Assembly (NCBI GenBank): GCA_003116995.1
Contig: BDSL01000102.1
Location: 62,001 to 126,000, forward strand
DNA: 64,000 bases
Source of the DNA: Yamagishiella unicocca
Lineage: Eukaryota > Chlorophyta > Chlorophyceae > Chlamydomonadales > Volvocaceae
Reading direction: 5' to 3'
The notes under the pieces are model-generated. The model was not told the DNA's origin. It did no database searches and saw only the letters and a program-made list of their open reading frames with translations. Shown here piece by piece: positions 33,108 through 47,300 of this stretch. Numbering within the stretch: the first letter of the stretch is position 1; each line of letters starts with the position of its first letter. The position numbers and the translations under genes are program-made.

Positions 33108-35487
33108 TGCTGGCAAAGGAGAGCTGGCAAGCTTGGCGATAGATGCCACCCCTGCTGCCATGGCGCAACAGTCGGCTTGGCGGACCCAAGAATCCGATGC
33201 ATCCAAGGGGTCTTGACTTAGTGGTGGTGGACGACACCAGGCAACAGAGCGCTAGCTACTGCTGCTTTCACTGGCTAGCGGACTCACATAGTAGCAGCAA
33301 GTGGTCCGCTCACAGAGGACCCCCACGACATCATGACTTGAGGCCGTGCGTGTCAGTGCGTGTCGTGCGATATTAGGTTTCACCTAGCTTCATCTAGCTT
33401 CACTTCGCACGTTAATCTGATATTTTTACTTACGTAATTAATCAAGTGCTAGGTAGGCGGTAATGCGTGCATGCGCATTCACAAGAGGTCTTCAAGCATA
33501 AGCCAACGATAAGGGACTTAATATATATACACAACACAACAAAAAAACCTTGCAAGACTCATGCGGTCAATCGACCGAAGTGAAGGTCAATCGAGCCTTT
33601 ACTGGAGTTCTTTGTCTAATGGCAGCAGTGGGTGCCTGGATCGTTGAGTGGCCATGCGTGCTTGGACATATTATATTAATGTTGAGGTCGTGCCTCCAGC
33701 TCTGTAGGACCATCACGGCTGCGCGCTATAGAAGGCTATAGATAATTGTTTTTTGCGAGATTTGACGTTGCGGCCGGGAAGGGTAGGAATCAATGGATGG
33801 TAGCTAATTTTAACGCCATACAAACGATCCCCCGAGCCTTGATGTAGGGGTCGAGGCGTCATTGCTTGTTTTTTATTATGTGTCTTACAGTTCGTCCAGG
33901 TTCGTCCCCTCTGTCCCCTCGGGTAACCCTATGTGGGTGCTACCCCACCATCCCCAGGCATAGTATATGGCCTCGGGTGCAGGAACACATGCTGCATCCC
34001 GCATACTGCTGTACATTCATGCGCTTCTGCTTTCAGAACATACCCTTCCCTGCGACACAACTAACAGGACACACGCACATCCGTTCTCTGTTTTCGTGAC
34101 ATGTATATGTTACACAGCAAACAGCTACTCGTCTTTTCGAGGTACCCACGAAGACCTCACGCGACGACTAAGCTCATCGCAACCCTGCATGGCGCATTTA
34201 AAGATGCTCGGCCCTACCCTGCCCTACATGGTTTTAAATCCGTAAGTGGCGGGCGTAGTAAGTGGCGGGTAAGAGACCCCCTCAGTTCCCCACCCCCTTA
34301 ACACACGCTAGGGCTACGCCCAGCGACACTATTATTATCATTATTATTATTAAGTTGTCATGCCCCACAGCAGGCATCACCTGTCGCCGACACCAGGTGT
34401 AACACTTTCTTCTGCCCTCGACCTGTTGCTGGGTGGCGCGGGCGCGCGGCACCACAGCCCCACGGACTGGCGCTGCTGGCAGGCGGGCTGCAGGTTACCA
34501 AGCTGCAGGGTCTCAAGTTCCAAACGTGAAGGCGGCGCTGACTGCGGCTGAGTCGACCTCGTGACCTATTCACGCAGCAAGGAGCCGCGGGCGTTCTTCA
34601 AGCGCGGTGTGTTACATTGTGTAGAAGCACAACCAAAACAACCAAGCAGAAGAACCACGCCGAGGAATGAGGCGTGGTTCCGCTAAGTACTCTGCGGCAC
34701 CAACGGATTTGGTCAGAAGGGCCCTGCGCCCGACCTGAATCGCGAGATTCACACGTGTCCCCATCGCTGTCGGAACGAGTGGAAACCGAATCCACGACGC
34801 AATCAATCCTAACAGCAACAGAGGCGCTGTAGTTACGGCAACAGCATACAAGCGGGAACGCAGATGTCCTGGCTCCGGAACCAGTGCCGGTGAAACGTAG
34901 TGCCGGCGCTGGGGCGTGGCAAAGTGGCGGGCGCACACGATGAGACCACAACCCTGTTCCAAATAGTATGGCAATAGTATTCACACGTTACGCGTAGTTT
35001 GCCTCATTCTATTATGCTGCCAAACCTACTGCACATGTAGGTGTTGTACTCGTCCATTGCCAGCAAATACCGGTAAACGCCCTTAGGCGCCCTCCGCGCT
35101 CAGGAATCGCACTAAGAGGTGAATTTGGTCTGCAATTGACGACGGGGGAACCCTTGACGCGTTGAAGAGCGTGGGTGGTGAAGCTTGTCGCGACTTAAGG
35201 TGTAGGCTCGACGCGGTGCTGGCTGAGTGGGCAGGACGGAAAATGAGACCCCGCAGGATATGCCGCTGAAGTCAGCGATACCCTGCCTCAGTAACTACCT
35301 CCTGGCCGATAGGTGGGTTGCTTGGCCCTCCACAATCTAAGACCGCCAATGCATGTTTTCTGTCCACAGCACCATCACCATCCCTACCTACATACCTACC
35401 TACTAGCTCTACCTTACGGTCTGTGGCTCTCTGTAGCAGTTACTACTACCATCCCTGCCCCGCCGACCTCCACCTCCGCCCCCGCAG
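33108..35487. other. Intergenic region downstream of gene A
   Basis: Mostly AT-richer, non-coding sequence, with an ATT-type microsatellite at about 34328-34352. A minus-strand ORF at 34612-34974 has one hydrophobic stretch (AVAVTTAPLLLLGLIASWI) but no recognised family. From about 35440 the sequence resembles the gene C intron (46619-46803) before its matching exon, which marks the left side of the duplicated fragment. Confidence 0.4.
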
Positions 35488-36107
35488 GTGCTCCTGGCTT
35501 TCGCCCGCCCCACCCCCGACCACCCCCGGCGCAACTTGTGGAACCTGCTTCACCACAACCTGGGCCGCTGCGCTGTGCTGCTGGCCTGGGCCAATGTGTA
35601 CATCGGCATCTACGTCTACCACGGCAGCCAGTGGGGGGCCAGCTACGTGGAGTGGATCACACCCATCGCAATAGTCATGGGGCTGATGGTGAGGGGTGGG
35701 AATGGGGTATGGGACGGGCCCGCAAGCAGCGGGTGGGTTCGATGGAGCGCGAGACTATCCTCATCTGCCCATCTAGGCTCTGAATATCCCTGCTAGCTAA
35801 TTGACTGTCCTGCCACAGCGCCAACCTCACCGTGCAGCGTTCGTCCACCAGCAGCTGCCCTTCAGGACGGGCATGGGCGCACTTTTCCCTGCCTGATATG
35901 GAGATGACGTCATTGGATTGAAGGCTATCGATCATTGGATTGGAGACGCCCCTACCTGCCAATTATTTTCGCCCCTCTTGCCGATTGCCTCCGCGGCAGG
36001 TGCTAGTCGATCTGGCCATGAGGCTGGCAGCACCCGCCAAGGACCCGGCACTGCTTTCTCTCTCAGGCGTCTCCATGATGACCACGAGTCCAGACGGCGA
36101 TAACTAA
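35488..36107 (+). pseudogene. Gene B: truncated cytochrome b561 copy (last two exons only)
   Basis: Two exons, 35488-35688 and 36000-36107 (stop TAA), correspond to the penultimate and final exons of genes A and C. The first is virtually identical to both, including RNLWNLLHHNLGR. The second is VLVDLAMRLAAPAKDPAL followed by a private 18-residue tail. All upstream exons (signal peptide, Reeler, DOMON, the first three heme His) are absent from the preceding 2.3 kb. Splice sites and frame are intact, but the remaining 102 residues hold one heme His and two or three helices. It cannot be a working b561 unless spliced to something else. A TGTAA word occurs a few bases after the stop. It is most likely a partial tandem duplication. 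Confidence 0.85.
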
Positions 36108-38361
36108 CGGTGTAACCATGGCATGGGTCAAGCTGCCAGCAGCTAGCAAGAAATTTTCGGACTCGGTTATTGAGACCGCTTTCCATGTCGTCAAGACGCG
36201 AGGAGAAGTAAAGAGAGCATGCTCAGTTAGTGCTTATTTCTGGTGCTGCGAACTAGAGCGCAACTGCAGGAAAGCGGTTGCAGCAGTGGAAGTTGCTGCA
36301 TGGTACAGCATATCAATTAGCGGGGGCGGGGAGGCGGTATTCATCATTGAACCCACGGCAGACAGCAGCGGCCGGTAGGGCTACTGCGACAGGTGCGTGC
36401 ACGGAAAGGCATACATAGCATGGTTGCTTCATGACCGCATTGGCACTCACTGTCCAGCGCTGCGCATACGTGGCACCGAGCGAGAGATCTCCGGGCGCGA
36501 GATCTCCGGGCGCGGCCCTGGAACACGGCGGGCCCTTGATAGTCTTAAGGACTGTGATATTAAACCTGATGTACCATGTTGGATGTCTTTTGCAAATCAG
36601 ATAATGTTGGACGTGAGTCTTTGTGTGGACATTCCGATCATAGTGGACGTCCTATCATGATCGGTCTCGTGGGGGCCCATGACCCGATGCAAGCAGGATG
36701 GAACCTGATGGAACATGGCCTTGTGAATTCCACGTATCGCAAGGCTGTGCCCGGAGAGACTGAAAGGATGATTATCACGTTGCCTATGAAGGCACACACG
36801 GCAAAGCGAGGCACACACGGCAGAGCGTCTAGTACAGGGTCAGCAGGCCGCGGCGTGCGGCTGGCACACGTTGGCACAGCCTGTGGGCCCTCCAAGCCGT
36901 ACGACGAGAGCTCAGGCGTGGGCGGAGCGCTTGTACCGGCCAATGAACCACTCTTTGGCATTCTTCGTGATACTTTGAACATCGAAAGTGAACATTGAAA
37001 CCTGGCGCCCTGCTCGCGGTCGGCGGCAGAGGGCTGCAAGGTAAGGAGGAGGGTCCGACTACAAGGGCAGCTGAAATCTAACAAATTATGTAATAGGTCG
37101 ATAAATCATAAGTTGCAATAGCAATGAGCATTTATTGTTATATGCTGTGACGGTGGTGGCCTGCTGTGGTGGCCTCTCTGGTGTTGGTGCGTGGCGGTGG
37201 GAGCACTGTGGCCTCGGAGGCAAGTCGGACTATCACCAAAAGGCTCAACATTACAACACATTTTAAATTACATGCTGGTAGGTTATGAGCATAGGCTTTT
37301 GCGTCCGTCATGGTCTCCAACTCTCGAGCGAGCGACCGTGTTCGCCGGCAGCCACCGGCAGCAAGCTGCGACAGCGCAACCGACATGGTAGAAACAGATA
37401 ATCAGACTGAATAATTGTTAAAACCAAATGGTGTATTTTCGCATGAGGATGCAATGGTTCGAGTGGGCGTATTCCGATGGCGAGATACGTACGGAGCCAC
37501 AGCGCCATACACGTAGTGGCCTAGTGCGACACACAGCATACGGACAAAACGATGATAATGAGAATACAATACAGGATCAATGCAAACGACATAGGCCCTC
37601 CATCCTTGCAAATCTGCGCGATGTCAGGAATTCGATGCTGTGGTTCGCAACAGTGAACCCTGAATTATTCCCTTATAACGAATTATTTATGCGGTTTCGG
37701 CTTGTTATACGAAATCATGCGGTTTCAACCCGGTGACGACATTCGCGCGTGTCAGGTGTCACACGTAGTCAAGCAAGCACAACGATGTTGTACGTCAGAC
37801 ATGGGGTGTGGTCTCGCTAGAAGTGGACACGGGGAATTGCGTTGCCTAGAAATGGACACGGAGACTAGAAGTGGACACGGGGAATGGCCTCGCCTAGAAG
37901 CTGCCAGCAATCATGTTCTCCAGTTTGGAGCACCGAGGACAACCACAACCAATGGGTGAAAAGACATGGGATTTTTTATTTATAGTAAGGATAGCTCGAC
38001 GTTTCAATGTGTAGTTATGGCGTTGCGTAATGTCCTTACGATGGTTAAGGGAAACCTTCGGACAGTTACGTATTGGATTCGTATAATGACCACGACTGCT
38101 AGGGCTATGACCATGATTGCGACGGCCAACGATTAAGGAATTAGCATATAATTATCACGAATGTTTATAGACCAGCCATATGGCTGCTAGGTTTCACTCC
38201 TGTGTGTTATGAGATCCCTGACAGCCAATCACTAACGGTGACACTACTGTTGGGCACTCACCAAGATAAGAGCTTGCGTGTATGCTGTAAATTAACATAG
38301 GATTTTGATTTTTGATTTCCAGCGTCTTGTTGCCGCGTCGCAGCGGGCGTCCGTGGCAGAT
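36108..38361. other. Intergenic region upstream of gene C
   Basis: No exon recognised. Small local repeats occur: two copies of GAGATCTCCGGGCGC at about 36483-36512, two of AGGCACACACGGC near 36788-36818, and three of TAGAA(G/A)TGGACACGG at about 37815-37895. The promoter and 5' UTR of gene C must lie near the right end. Confidence 0.45.
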
Positions 38362-41300
38362 ATGTCGGGCAACGTCGATGCATGCCTACTATGCTTGCTC
38401 CTACTAACCACAGCCCAGCTGACGAGAGCAGTGCCTAAGGCTTGGTATGACGCACAACAGCGAACGAATTGGGGTATTGTTCTACCAGAGGAGCCAACTT
38501 GCGTTGGCCATCCTACTACCCAGATAGGAAGCTCGCCGCACGGCGCTCCGCTCACAGACAGGTAAGGCAGATTCGGTAATGGGATTGTTATACAAGGTCA
38601 ACGCTGCGCTCAGATGCCACCGAACACCATTCAATAATGCTTGGTCGACTAACGACCCTCGTGGCCTATACGTCGTTAACCAGCGGCATTACCTTTGCCT
38701 TCGCCGACAACACCAACAAAGCCCTGAGCGACCTGCTCTGCCCTGGCATCGCGCACAAGGTCACGGTGGGTGGTGGGTGATATGTCTCGCACCTGGTTGG
38801 GTCCTATACGCATCAGGCGGGTGGGCGAGCCGTGCGTGGCGAGCGAGCGAGCGGACGTCGGCTGCGGGTGGTCACAACAGGCAATGTTCTTCCCTTCCGT
38901 TCCTGTTGGCCACGTCGGCCCCGGCGGTTCCAACAATGTGCTGCCTGGCTGCCGGCAGGTGTCGTTCGGTGCGTCTTCCCGCCTGGCGCTGCTGACCGCT
39001 GAACCACCGCTGGCCACATTCACGTCGCCATCGCACACGAGCGGATGGTGAGGGGCGTCTGAAGGGCGGTGGGATATGGTAGTGCGGCGTGTGGGGGCTG
39101 GTGCGGAGCTGCGTCTTGGCTGCTGGCGAACAAGATGCTGTTGAAGCCTTCCCTGCAACAGCCGGCAGTCACCACACACCCGCACACCCGCACGGCCATT
39201 CCTTATTACCGCCCTGCCTGCTGAGCGAGCGACGCTTGGTTGCCACGTGCCCAGGGCCCCCCCTGCCGTACAGTACATACGTGCATTCACATTCTGCGGA
39301 CCGTCTCCATAATCCGGTCTTCCAAACGAACAATCTAGGCTCTTCCTTGGGCACCTTGCCGTTTGCAATACCGTTTTACTTTCGTCCGTGCTACTTTCGT
39401 AATAATGGCTACATAATGCTTGCTGCTTGCCTCTTCCGATCGCCCATAGCCCCAACCGAGTCGACCTAGGAGGGTCCAGCGGCGGCAGCGCGAGCAGTAG
39501 CTTCACCGCCGCGTTCACTGTGCCATGCAACGCTGCAGGTGGGTCGCCTAATATTATCGTTGAGCGGGTGGTGGCGGGCTGGTCGATGTGCACCGCATGT
39601 ATGGATGTGCACCGCACGCCAGCTGTCGCAAATAAATGAACTATGGTTAAACTGGAATTTTCACTGTGCTTGGTTCTGATATATATGTTTTTATGACTGA
39701 GCTCTCAATGGGATACTATTTCGGATAGATGCCCATGTACCGAAATACCTCGCTCAGCGCACACTACGGCGGGTGTCGTTGGCCACCTAACTGCCATCCG
39801 CCGGTCTACCTGCTCACCCACCTACCGTTTCTACGCAACCTACCTACCTCATGCCGTCAGCCTGATGCTGCCTGCTGTTTTTGGGCTGCGGTCGGAGAAG
39901 GCTAGGCCGTTCGCCTTCTTATCGTAGTAACAGCCGCGTTTTGACACCCACTCGGTTCACCACGCTCGTGCGTTTCTCATTTCTCCCCGCCGCCGCTCTG
40001 TTCACCCGCATGCCCCGCAGGCAGCAGCATCCTGTTCAAAGTGACATCAGCAGGGGGAGACCGGCAGTGGAAGCAGAACGCACAGAGCGTCATGGTGGCG
40101 GGAATGTCTTCGGATGCGCTGGCGGCCGGGGGTGTGTGCTCGGCATCAGCGGCGGCATGTGAGTGACGGCGGCGGCTGGGCCAGGAGGTCGAGCAGGCGG
40201 CAGGGCAGTAGGCAGGGCGCAAGGAATGCGGGAACAGTGGGCTTACCCCACGGATAACGCTAAGGGTGCACGGCTCTCAGCATTACCTTCTCAATCGTAT
40301 GTGGTGCATCCTACCCTGTGTCACTCTATCCTGTGTCATCCTATCCTGTGCCTTATCTCCCGGGGTAGTTGTTGCCGTAACGGGTACAGTCCAGTCGGGG
40401 TAGTTGTATGGGGTCCGGTGTGCTCTCGAGCTGAGTGCATCCCCCTCCTGGTTCCACAGGCGCGGCGACTGGCGCACCATCGCCGGCCGTACTTCCGGCG
40501 CCGTCACCCTCTCCTGGCTTGGAGGTACGTACGTAGGGCCGTACATCGACGCCTTGCAGCTTGCGGGTGGGTGTGCAGTAGCAGGTTGTACGGCAGCATG
40601 CAGCCACACATGGCCACGCTGGACATGGGGGCGCTGCGGCAGTCCTCTCACGCAGGAGTGCAACGGACGCGTTCCGCGTGGAGCGATGCTACTGATCGCC
40701 GTACGTAGGCATCCGCCGCAAACCTAGCCTTGTATGCCACGGCCCAATTCCCCGCCTTGCAGGGCCTTACGCCCTCACCTTACTCCAGCAGGAGCTGCAC
40801 GCCCAGCACGCTGGGCTACGACTGCATGGCGCAATGGGTGGGTTGACCAGCATGTTGTGGTGGCACCCAACGCACAGAGGGGAGGGCAGGAAAGCAGTAG
40901 CTGGGTTGCTGCGTGGAAGCTTCCAGCTGGGCCGCCGTCGCTGGTAACCCGCCTCTGCCACCTCCGTCCAGCACGGCGGGTAGATACCCCGCGCGAATGA
41001 ACGATTGGGCGTTAGTCATGCGTCTTCACAACGCGACGTTGTTTCGTCGACAGCCCAGCTAGCATCTTGCCTTTGTTTCCTCAAAGCCTTGTCCCTACGA
41101 GACGTCCGCCCGCAACAATCCACCCCACCAACCCCGCCAACCTCCAAACCCCACCCCCCGCCTACCCGGTCCCTCGCAGCGCAACGTGACGCTCCACTGG
41201 ACCCTCAACACCTCCACCGCGCCCTCCAACCCCTGCACGCCAACCACGCGAACAGTCCTCCAGGTGGGGGCGTGACTGTATGCACGGCGGCGCACGTGAG

Positions 41301-44300
41301 CCTTAGGAAGCGCAGCGGAAACAGGACAAGCAGCCACCCTCCTCTGCCTTGGGCGCCAAGCAAGCATTCTAGGGTCCAGGTGTCACGCCCTACATTTGGG
41401 CACCCGTTCAGAGCCGTTGGCTCCCTCCCCGCTCCTCTCCTCCCCTCCCCTCTCCACCCCTCCCCTCCCCTCTCCTCCCCGCCCTCTCTCCCTGCACGCG
41501 TCGCCAGGCTGAGGACATCACCAAGTACGGCAGCTTGCACATGGCTGTTCACGCGACAGTGCCAGGTGGGTGGGCGGGTGGGCGCCGCCGGCAGCAGGTA
41601 GGGAGGGAGGGGATGCAGGGCGCGAGAAGCAAGCAGCCGTACTGAAGGGCAGTGGGCAGCAGCTAAGCTAGGGCGCCAGGTGCGGCTGTCCGGTAATCCA
41701 GTCCTCACCCTCACACAGGCCGTGCTATGAATAGCATAGGCCACCCTTGTGCGTGCCCCCTTCTTTAGTCTGCCGTCCAACCCACCTCCAATTCGGGCGG
41801 GTCGGGACCTTGCCGCGCTGTCCGCTCTCCCATCGCTCGCCGCCTCCCCCAGTCTCCAGCTAGCGCCCAAACCAAATCGGTTTCGCGAAACGTTTCCTTG
41901 CGTCGCGCGGGGTCCTCGTTTCCTTTCGTGTAGCCGCCGCCGATTTAGCTTCGCCGCCGAAGGTCGACATACGACCACCGTCTTTAGTATCCTCACCCCA
42001 GTTCTCCAGCATGCATCTCGAAACGTCTTTCCCAAACAGTTTTTCTTCTTGCATCCACGGGTCTTCCTCGCAACCCCCCTCCAACCTCCTCACAACCCTC
42101 CTTCCCGGCCCCACCCAGGCTACGTGGCAGTGGGCTTCGCTGGCCGGCCCGGTCGGATGACCCCTGCCGACATCATCCTTGGCTACGTGGGCGCCGACTC
42201 GACACCCGTCCTCAACACCTTCTACGTCACGGTGTGTCCTCTCACCTACCCCACGCGTGACGAGGACTCGCCTCCAACGCAGTCCCAAGCTACCGCCACT
42301 CCCCCGCTCCCAACTCTTCGGCCCCGGCCCTCACCGGCCCCCGTCAACCCTCACCGCCCCCCATTGACCGCTGCAGCGCTCGACCCTGAATGCGGACAAC
42401 AACAACACCGCTGATACGTGGGCGTACGACCGGGGAGTGGTTCAGAATGCGACCAGCGGGATCACCACCATATGCTTCAGCCGCCGCATGCTGGACGAGC
42501 GGGCCAAGGCCGTGCCCGACCTGCGCGCAGGTATGGACGCGGCGGTGGTGTAAGGGCTGGTGCTGCGGTGAGGTTGGGGCCTGGACATGGCAGCACCGTC
42601 TATATGTCTGTTGAGCCGGCATAGGCCACGGACGGATAACAACAGTTCGGAGGCGAAGATCCATCTAGGATGGATAGTGGAGACTCCGTCCCTTACCCTC
42701 CGGCTGGGCGCCATGGGCCTGCCTGCCCACCACCTACACCCGGACAGGCGGGGGCGTCCTGGGCATCAACTGGGCGGTGAGCGAGCAGGATGCCGTGGTG
42801 GCGCACAAGCGCGGCAGCGTGGGCGGCTTCCGACTGGACGTCTTGGGCGGCCTCCCACTGGCCCTTCCCCCGTCGCCGCCGCGGCCGCCGACACCGTCTC
42901 CGCCGCCGTCGCCGGCCAGCAGGAGCTGCACGCCCAGCACGCTGGGCTACGACTGCATGGCGCCGTGGGTGGGTTTGCTCGCCGGATTGCGGGTGAGGGC
43001 TTGGAGGGCGGGACGACAGGCAGCAGGGTAGAGCGTAGGCAGGGTAGGCGTGTCTCTTGGGGCCAGCGGGTGAAGTGGGGCCCTCTCAAGCATGTGCGTT
43101 GTCCAGAGCACTTGGATCCAGCAGCACTCCGAGTGACCGTTACCCAACTGCAGCTACGACGATGAAATCAAACCCACCGACCTCCCACCCCCACCCCCCG
43201 CCTACCTGGTCCCTCGCAGCGCAACGTGACGCTCCACTGGACCCTCAACACCACCACCGCGCCCTCCAACCCCTGCACGCCCATAACGCGAACAGTCATG
43301 CAGGTGGGGGCGTGACTGTATGTATGCACGGCCGCCTCCGTAGTCATGGTGATAACTGCGAAGAAAGGCTTGGCCTACCGTCCACGCGCTCCACACCTCC
43401 ATCCTTTGCCATTTCGCCGGCCTTCATTTGCCCCTCACTCACTCACTCACTCACTCACTCACTCACTCACTCACTCACTCACTCCCGGCGGCTGTCCGCC
43501 TTCCACCCGCCCCTTGGGAACAACTTCAGGCCGGAGACCTCGCCCAGTACGGCAGCCTGCATATGGCTGTCCAGGCGACCGTGTCAGGTCGGTGGGCCCT
43601 GCCTAGATGCGGTGGCGTGACGACGGGGGTAGTGGCTAACCGGGGTGGCTCGCTCATCCACATACCGATACACTTGCATGTTGGTAGTGTACTTCCCTCA
43701 TGAAATGTACGAATCCACTTAATGGCCTGGCCCTACCCTTGTCCTCGCTCTTGCCTGCACCCACGACACCCTGATTCTTGCCGCTGTGGCTCATCTTGCG
43801 CACACGGCCCAACCCCACCTTCGACCAGGCTACGTGGCGGTGGGCTTCGCTCCCACGCCCGGCAGGATGGTTCCCAGCGACATCATCATGGGCTGGGTGG
43901 GCGACGACTCGTCAACCGTCCTCCACACCTTCCACGTCACGGTACGACAATCTGCCGTACCGCTCATCATGTACGCCTGTGCATATGGCCTGCCTAACCG
44001 CCTAATTGGCCTAACGGCCTCCCAGTGGCCGCTGTTGCCTCCCTTGCCGGTATGCCTGCGAAGCCTCCCGCAAGTCACTTGCCCCGGTCGTACTTCCTTG
44101 CCCACCGCAGAACCCGTATCTCACTGAGGACAGCGCCAACACCGCTGACACGTGGGCGTACGACCGGGGAGTGACTCAGAATGCGACCAGCGGGGTCACC
44201 ACCATATGCTTCAGCCGCCGCATGCTGGATGAGCGGGCCAAGGCCTCTCCTGACCTGCGCACAGGTGCAGTGCAGCGCAATGCAGTGCAGTGGAGCGCGG

Positions 44301-47300
44301 AATTGGAGGCTTTGCAGTAAAATGCGACCATGGCCAGGGACGCGTGCCTGCAGACCTGCTGCGGCTGCTTGTCTGCCGCCCTGCCGGCTAGGCTGGTCAA
44401 CAGCAGCCCATCCCGGGCCCAATCCGGGAACATTTCCGCCAGGCCCTGCCTAACACGCCTGTGTCCTCCCCGCCCTGCTTGGGGTCCCGCCGCGCCCCAC
44501 GCAGGCGGAGGCCTGTTGGGCCTGAACTGGGCCGTCAGCGAGCAGGACGCACTGGTGGCGCACAAGCAGGGCAGTGTAGGTGGCTTTACGTTGGACTTGC
44601 TGGCGGGGGAGCAGGCGACAGCCCCGCCCCCGCCGCCTCCTGCTCCCCTGATGGCCGACAGCGTTCCCGGAGCTAGAACCTGCACCCCCAGCACCTTGGG
44701 CTACGACTGCATGGCGCAGAAGGTGATGAGTGGACGGGAGGAGGGAGGATGCGGCGGTCGGTGACGAGAGCGAGCGCGCAGGGCGGGGTTGGGTGAGCCG
44801 GTGGGGTCGCTGAGTCAAGCCCCTCGATCACTGACTGTTCCGAGCCGCATCCCACTTGTACCTTGGTGTCGTCCCTCTGCAGGACAAGTTGACGCTCCAC
44901 TGGACCCTCAACACCACCACAGCGCCCTCCAACCCCTGCACGCCAACCATGCTAACAGTCCTCCAGGTGGGGGTGTGACTGTGCGCACAGCCGCATCCAC
45001 AACAGTAGTTGTGGTCTCATCCTGCGGGTCGTTTGCCACCGTACGTCGTCTTTGCCGCGCCAACCCACCGACTTGACGCGTCTTCATCGCCGTACCGCCC
45101 CGTCCCTCGTTTGACCCTCGTGGCCACACACAGCATTAGCTGCAGCGAGGTTCTCCGCCTCCCGCCCTCGCCCTTCTAACCCCAGCTACCACGTACATGC
45201 TCCCCACCACTTCGGATACAGGCCGGCGACGTCGCGCAGCACGGCACACTGCACATGGCAGTGCAGGCGACAGCGCAAGGTAGTGGGCGCTCAGGGCTGG
45301 CGGTGGTGGGAGGGGAGGGAGAGATTACGCCCATGGGCTCTCGGCTGTCGTCATCCTGCGCCCCCACAACCCACCACACCTCATCACGTACATCCCACCC
45401 CCCTACCCCACCCCAGGCTACATGGCCCTGGGCTTCAACTCGAACCCGGACGCCATGTACCCCAGCGACATCATCCTGGGCTGGAGTGGAGGCAGCGGAT
45501 CATCCTTCCTCAGCACCTTCCACGTCACGGTACGACAAGACAAGCCGCGGGGCCGGGCAATGGGCACGCTGGTGTAGCCTGATCCTCTCTCAATCCAACT
45601 GCTCAACCTGCCAATACAGGGTGAGGACCTGGGTCTGGAGGATGTGTATCCACCAGCGGGCAATGAGTCATGGGCGTACGACCGCGGTGTGACGCGAGAT
45701 GCGAGCAGCGGTGTCACCACCATCTGCTTCAGCCGCCGCCTGCTGGACGAGCGGGCCAAGGCCTCTCCTGACCTGCGGGCCGATACCGGGCCAGGGGCAG
45801 GGCAGCAGCAGGCGGTGGGCGGCCGCCGGCGGCTGGCGCAGGACTCCGCAGGTATGGACGACTAGGGTTGTGATGTCCGAGTTGCTGGAGCTGTAGCTAA
45901 CATTTTTGTTGTAACGGTTCTAAGAAGGTACTACTGTAGCTAACATGTTACTACTGTAGCTAACATGTTACTGAAAGGCGGCTAAGGCATGCCGCGTCGC
46001 CTGGCCCTTGATGCCGGGTACCTCCTTCACTTGGGCCCCTTTCAGGCGGAGGTCAGCTGGGCCTTATCTGGGCAATCAGCGACAAGTCTGAACTGGTGCA
46101 GCATCGCGCAAGTGACGTGGGCGGCTTTTGGCTGGATATATCAAATGGTGCCACGGGGGATGCTGGCGGTGAGGACAAGCAGTACTGGATCAACGTGCAC
46201 GGGGCGCTGATGGCGGTGGCGTGGGGTCTGCTGCTGCCGCTGGGCACCTTGTTCCCTGCACACCGGTGAGGAGGGCGGGTTGGGCAGGGGACTCCAGGGA
46301 GGGCAGCACGACATTGCAAACCTGGTGTTGACTGTCCTTTGTACCAAGGCACCGCAAGCTTCCGCTGATCCCTTCAAGCCTCTGCCCCTCTGCCCTGCCC
46401 TCCCCTCCAGATGGGTTCTGGGGGATCGCAAGTTCGGCAGCAAGCACGTGTGGTTCCTGGCGCACCTGGTGTGCCAGTGGTCCGGCGTGGCGCTGTTCGT
46501 GGCGGGCTTCGTGGTCGCGTACGTCAAGTTCGAGGACGGCGGCGAGCTGGCTGGGGGCGGCGTGGGGGAGGCGCACGAAAACATCGGCATTGCGGTCATG
46601 GCGGCGGCCGGGGCGCAGGTAGAGTGGGGGGTGGGGCAGGGTGCGGCGGCCTTCTGGGTTTACTTAAGTAATTGTGGGGGGTGCATGCCTCTTAATGTCG
46701 TCCTGCAAACCACCTTTACCCGTGCGCCAATGACCTGTACCTCTCCCCTCGCCGCTTCCTGCCCTTCACCGTCCCTACCCTACCTCCACCTCCGCCCCCT
46801 CAGGTGCTCCTGGCTTTCGCCCGCCCCACCCCCGACCACCCCCGGCGCAACTTGTGGAACCTGCTTCACCACAACCTGGGCCGCTGCGCTGTGCTGCTGG
46901 CCTGGGCCAATGTGTACATCGGCATCTACGTCTACCACGGCAGCCAGTGGGGGGCCAGCTACGTGGAGTGGATCACACCCATCGCAATCGTCATGGGGCT
47001 GCTGGTGAGGGGCATCGGCAGGGGTGGCAAGGCGGCATCGGAGGGGAGGTCCGGCAGCGCAATGAGCGTTGGCGATGGCGGTCAAAGAAAACTGCGGGCC
47101 CCAAGGCACCCAGCGCCTTTGTCCTGGACAACACTGCCTCCGCAGTTCTACCTAGTGGCGTAGTTAGGCCCTATCACTCCGATACACCAAATCATAACCT
47201 GCTGGTCAGGTGATGATAATCATTTCGAAACGGCAATCAGCCCTAACAGCCCAATCAGCCCTGGCAGCCAGGCCCACAGCGACGCGCTTATTCCCCGTTT

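Noticed and set aside
34612..34974. Minus-strand ORF with one hydrophobic stretch
   Set aside because: No family recognised, no supporting exons, and an overlapping ORF of similar length in another frame.
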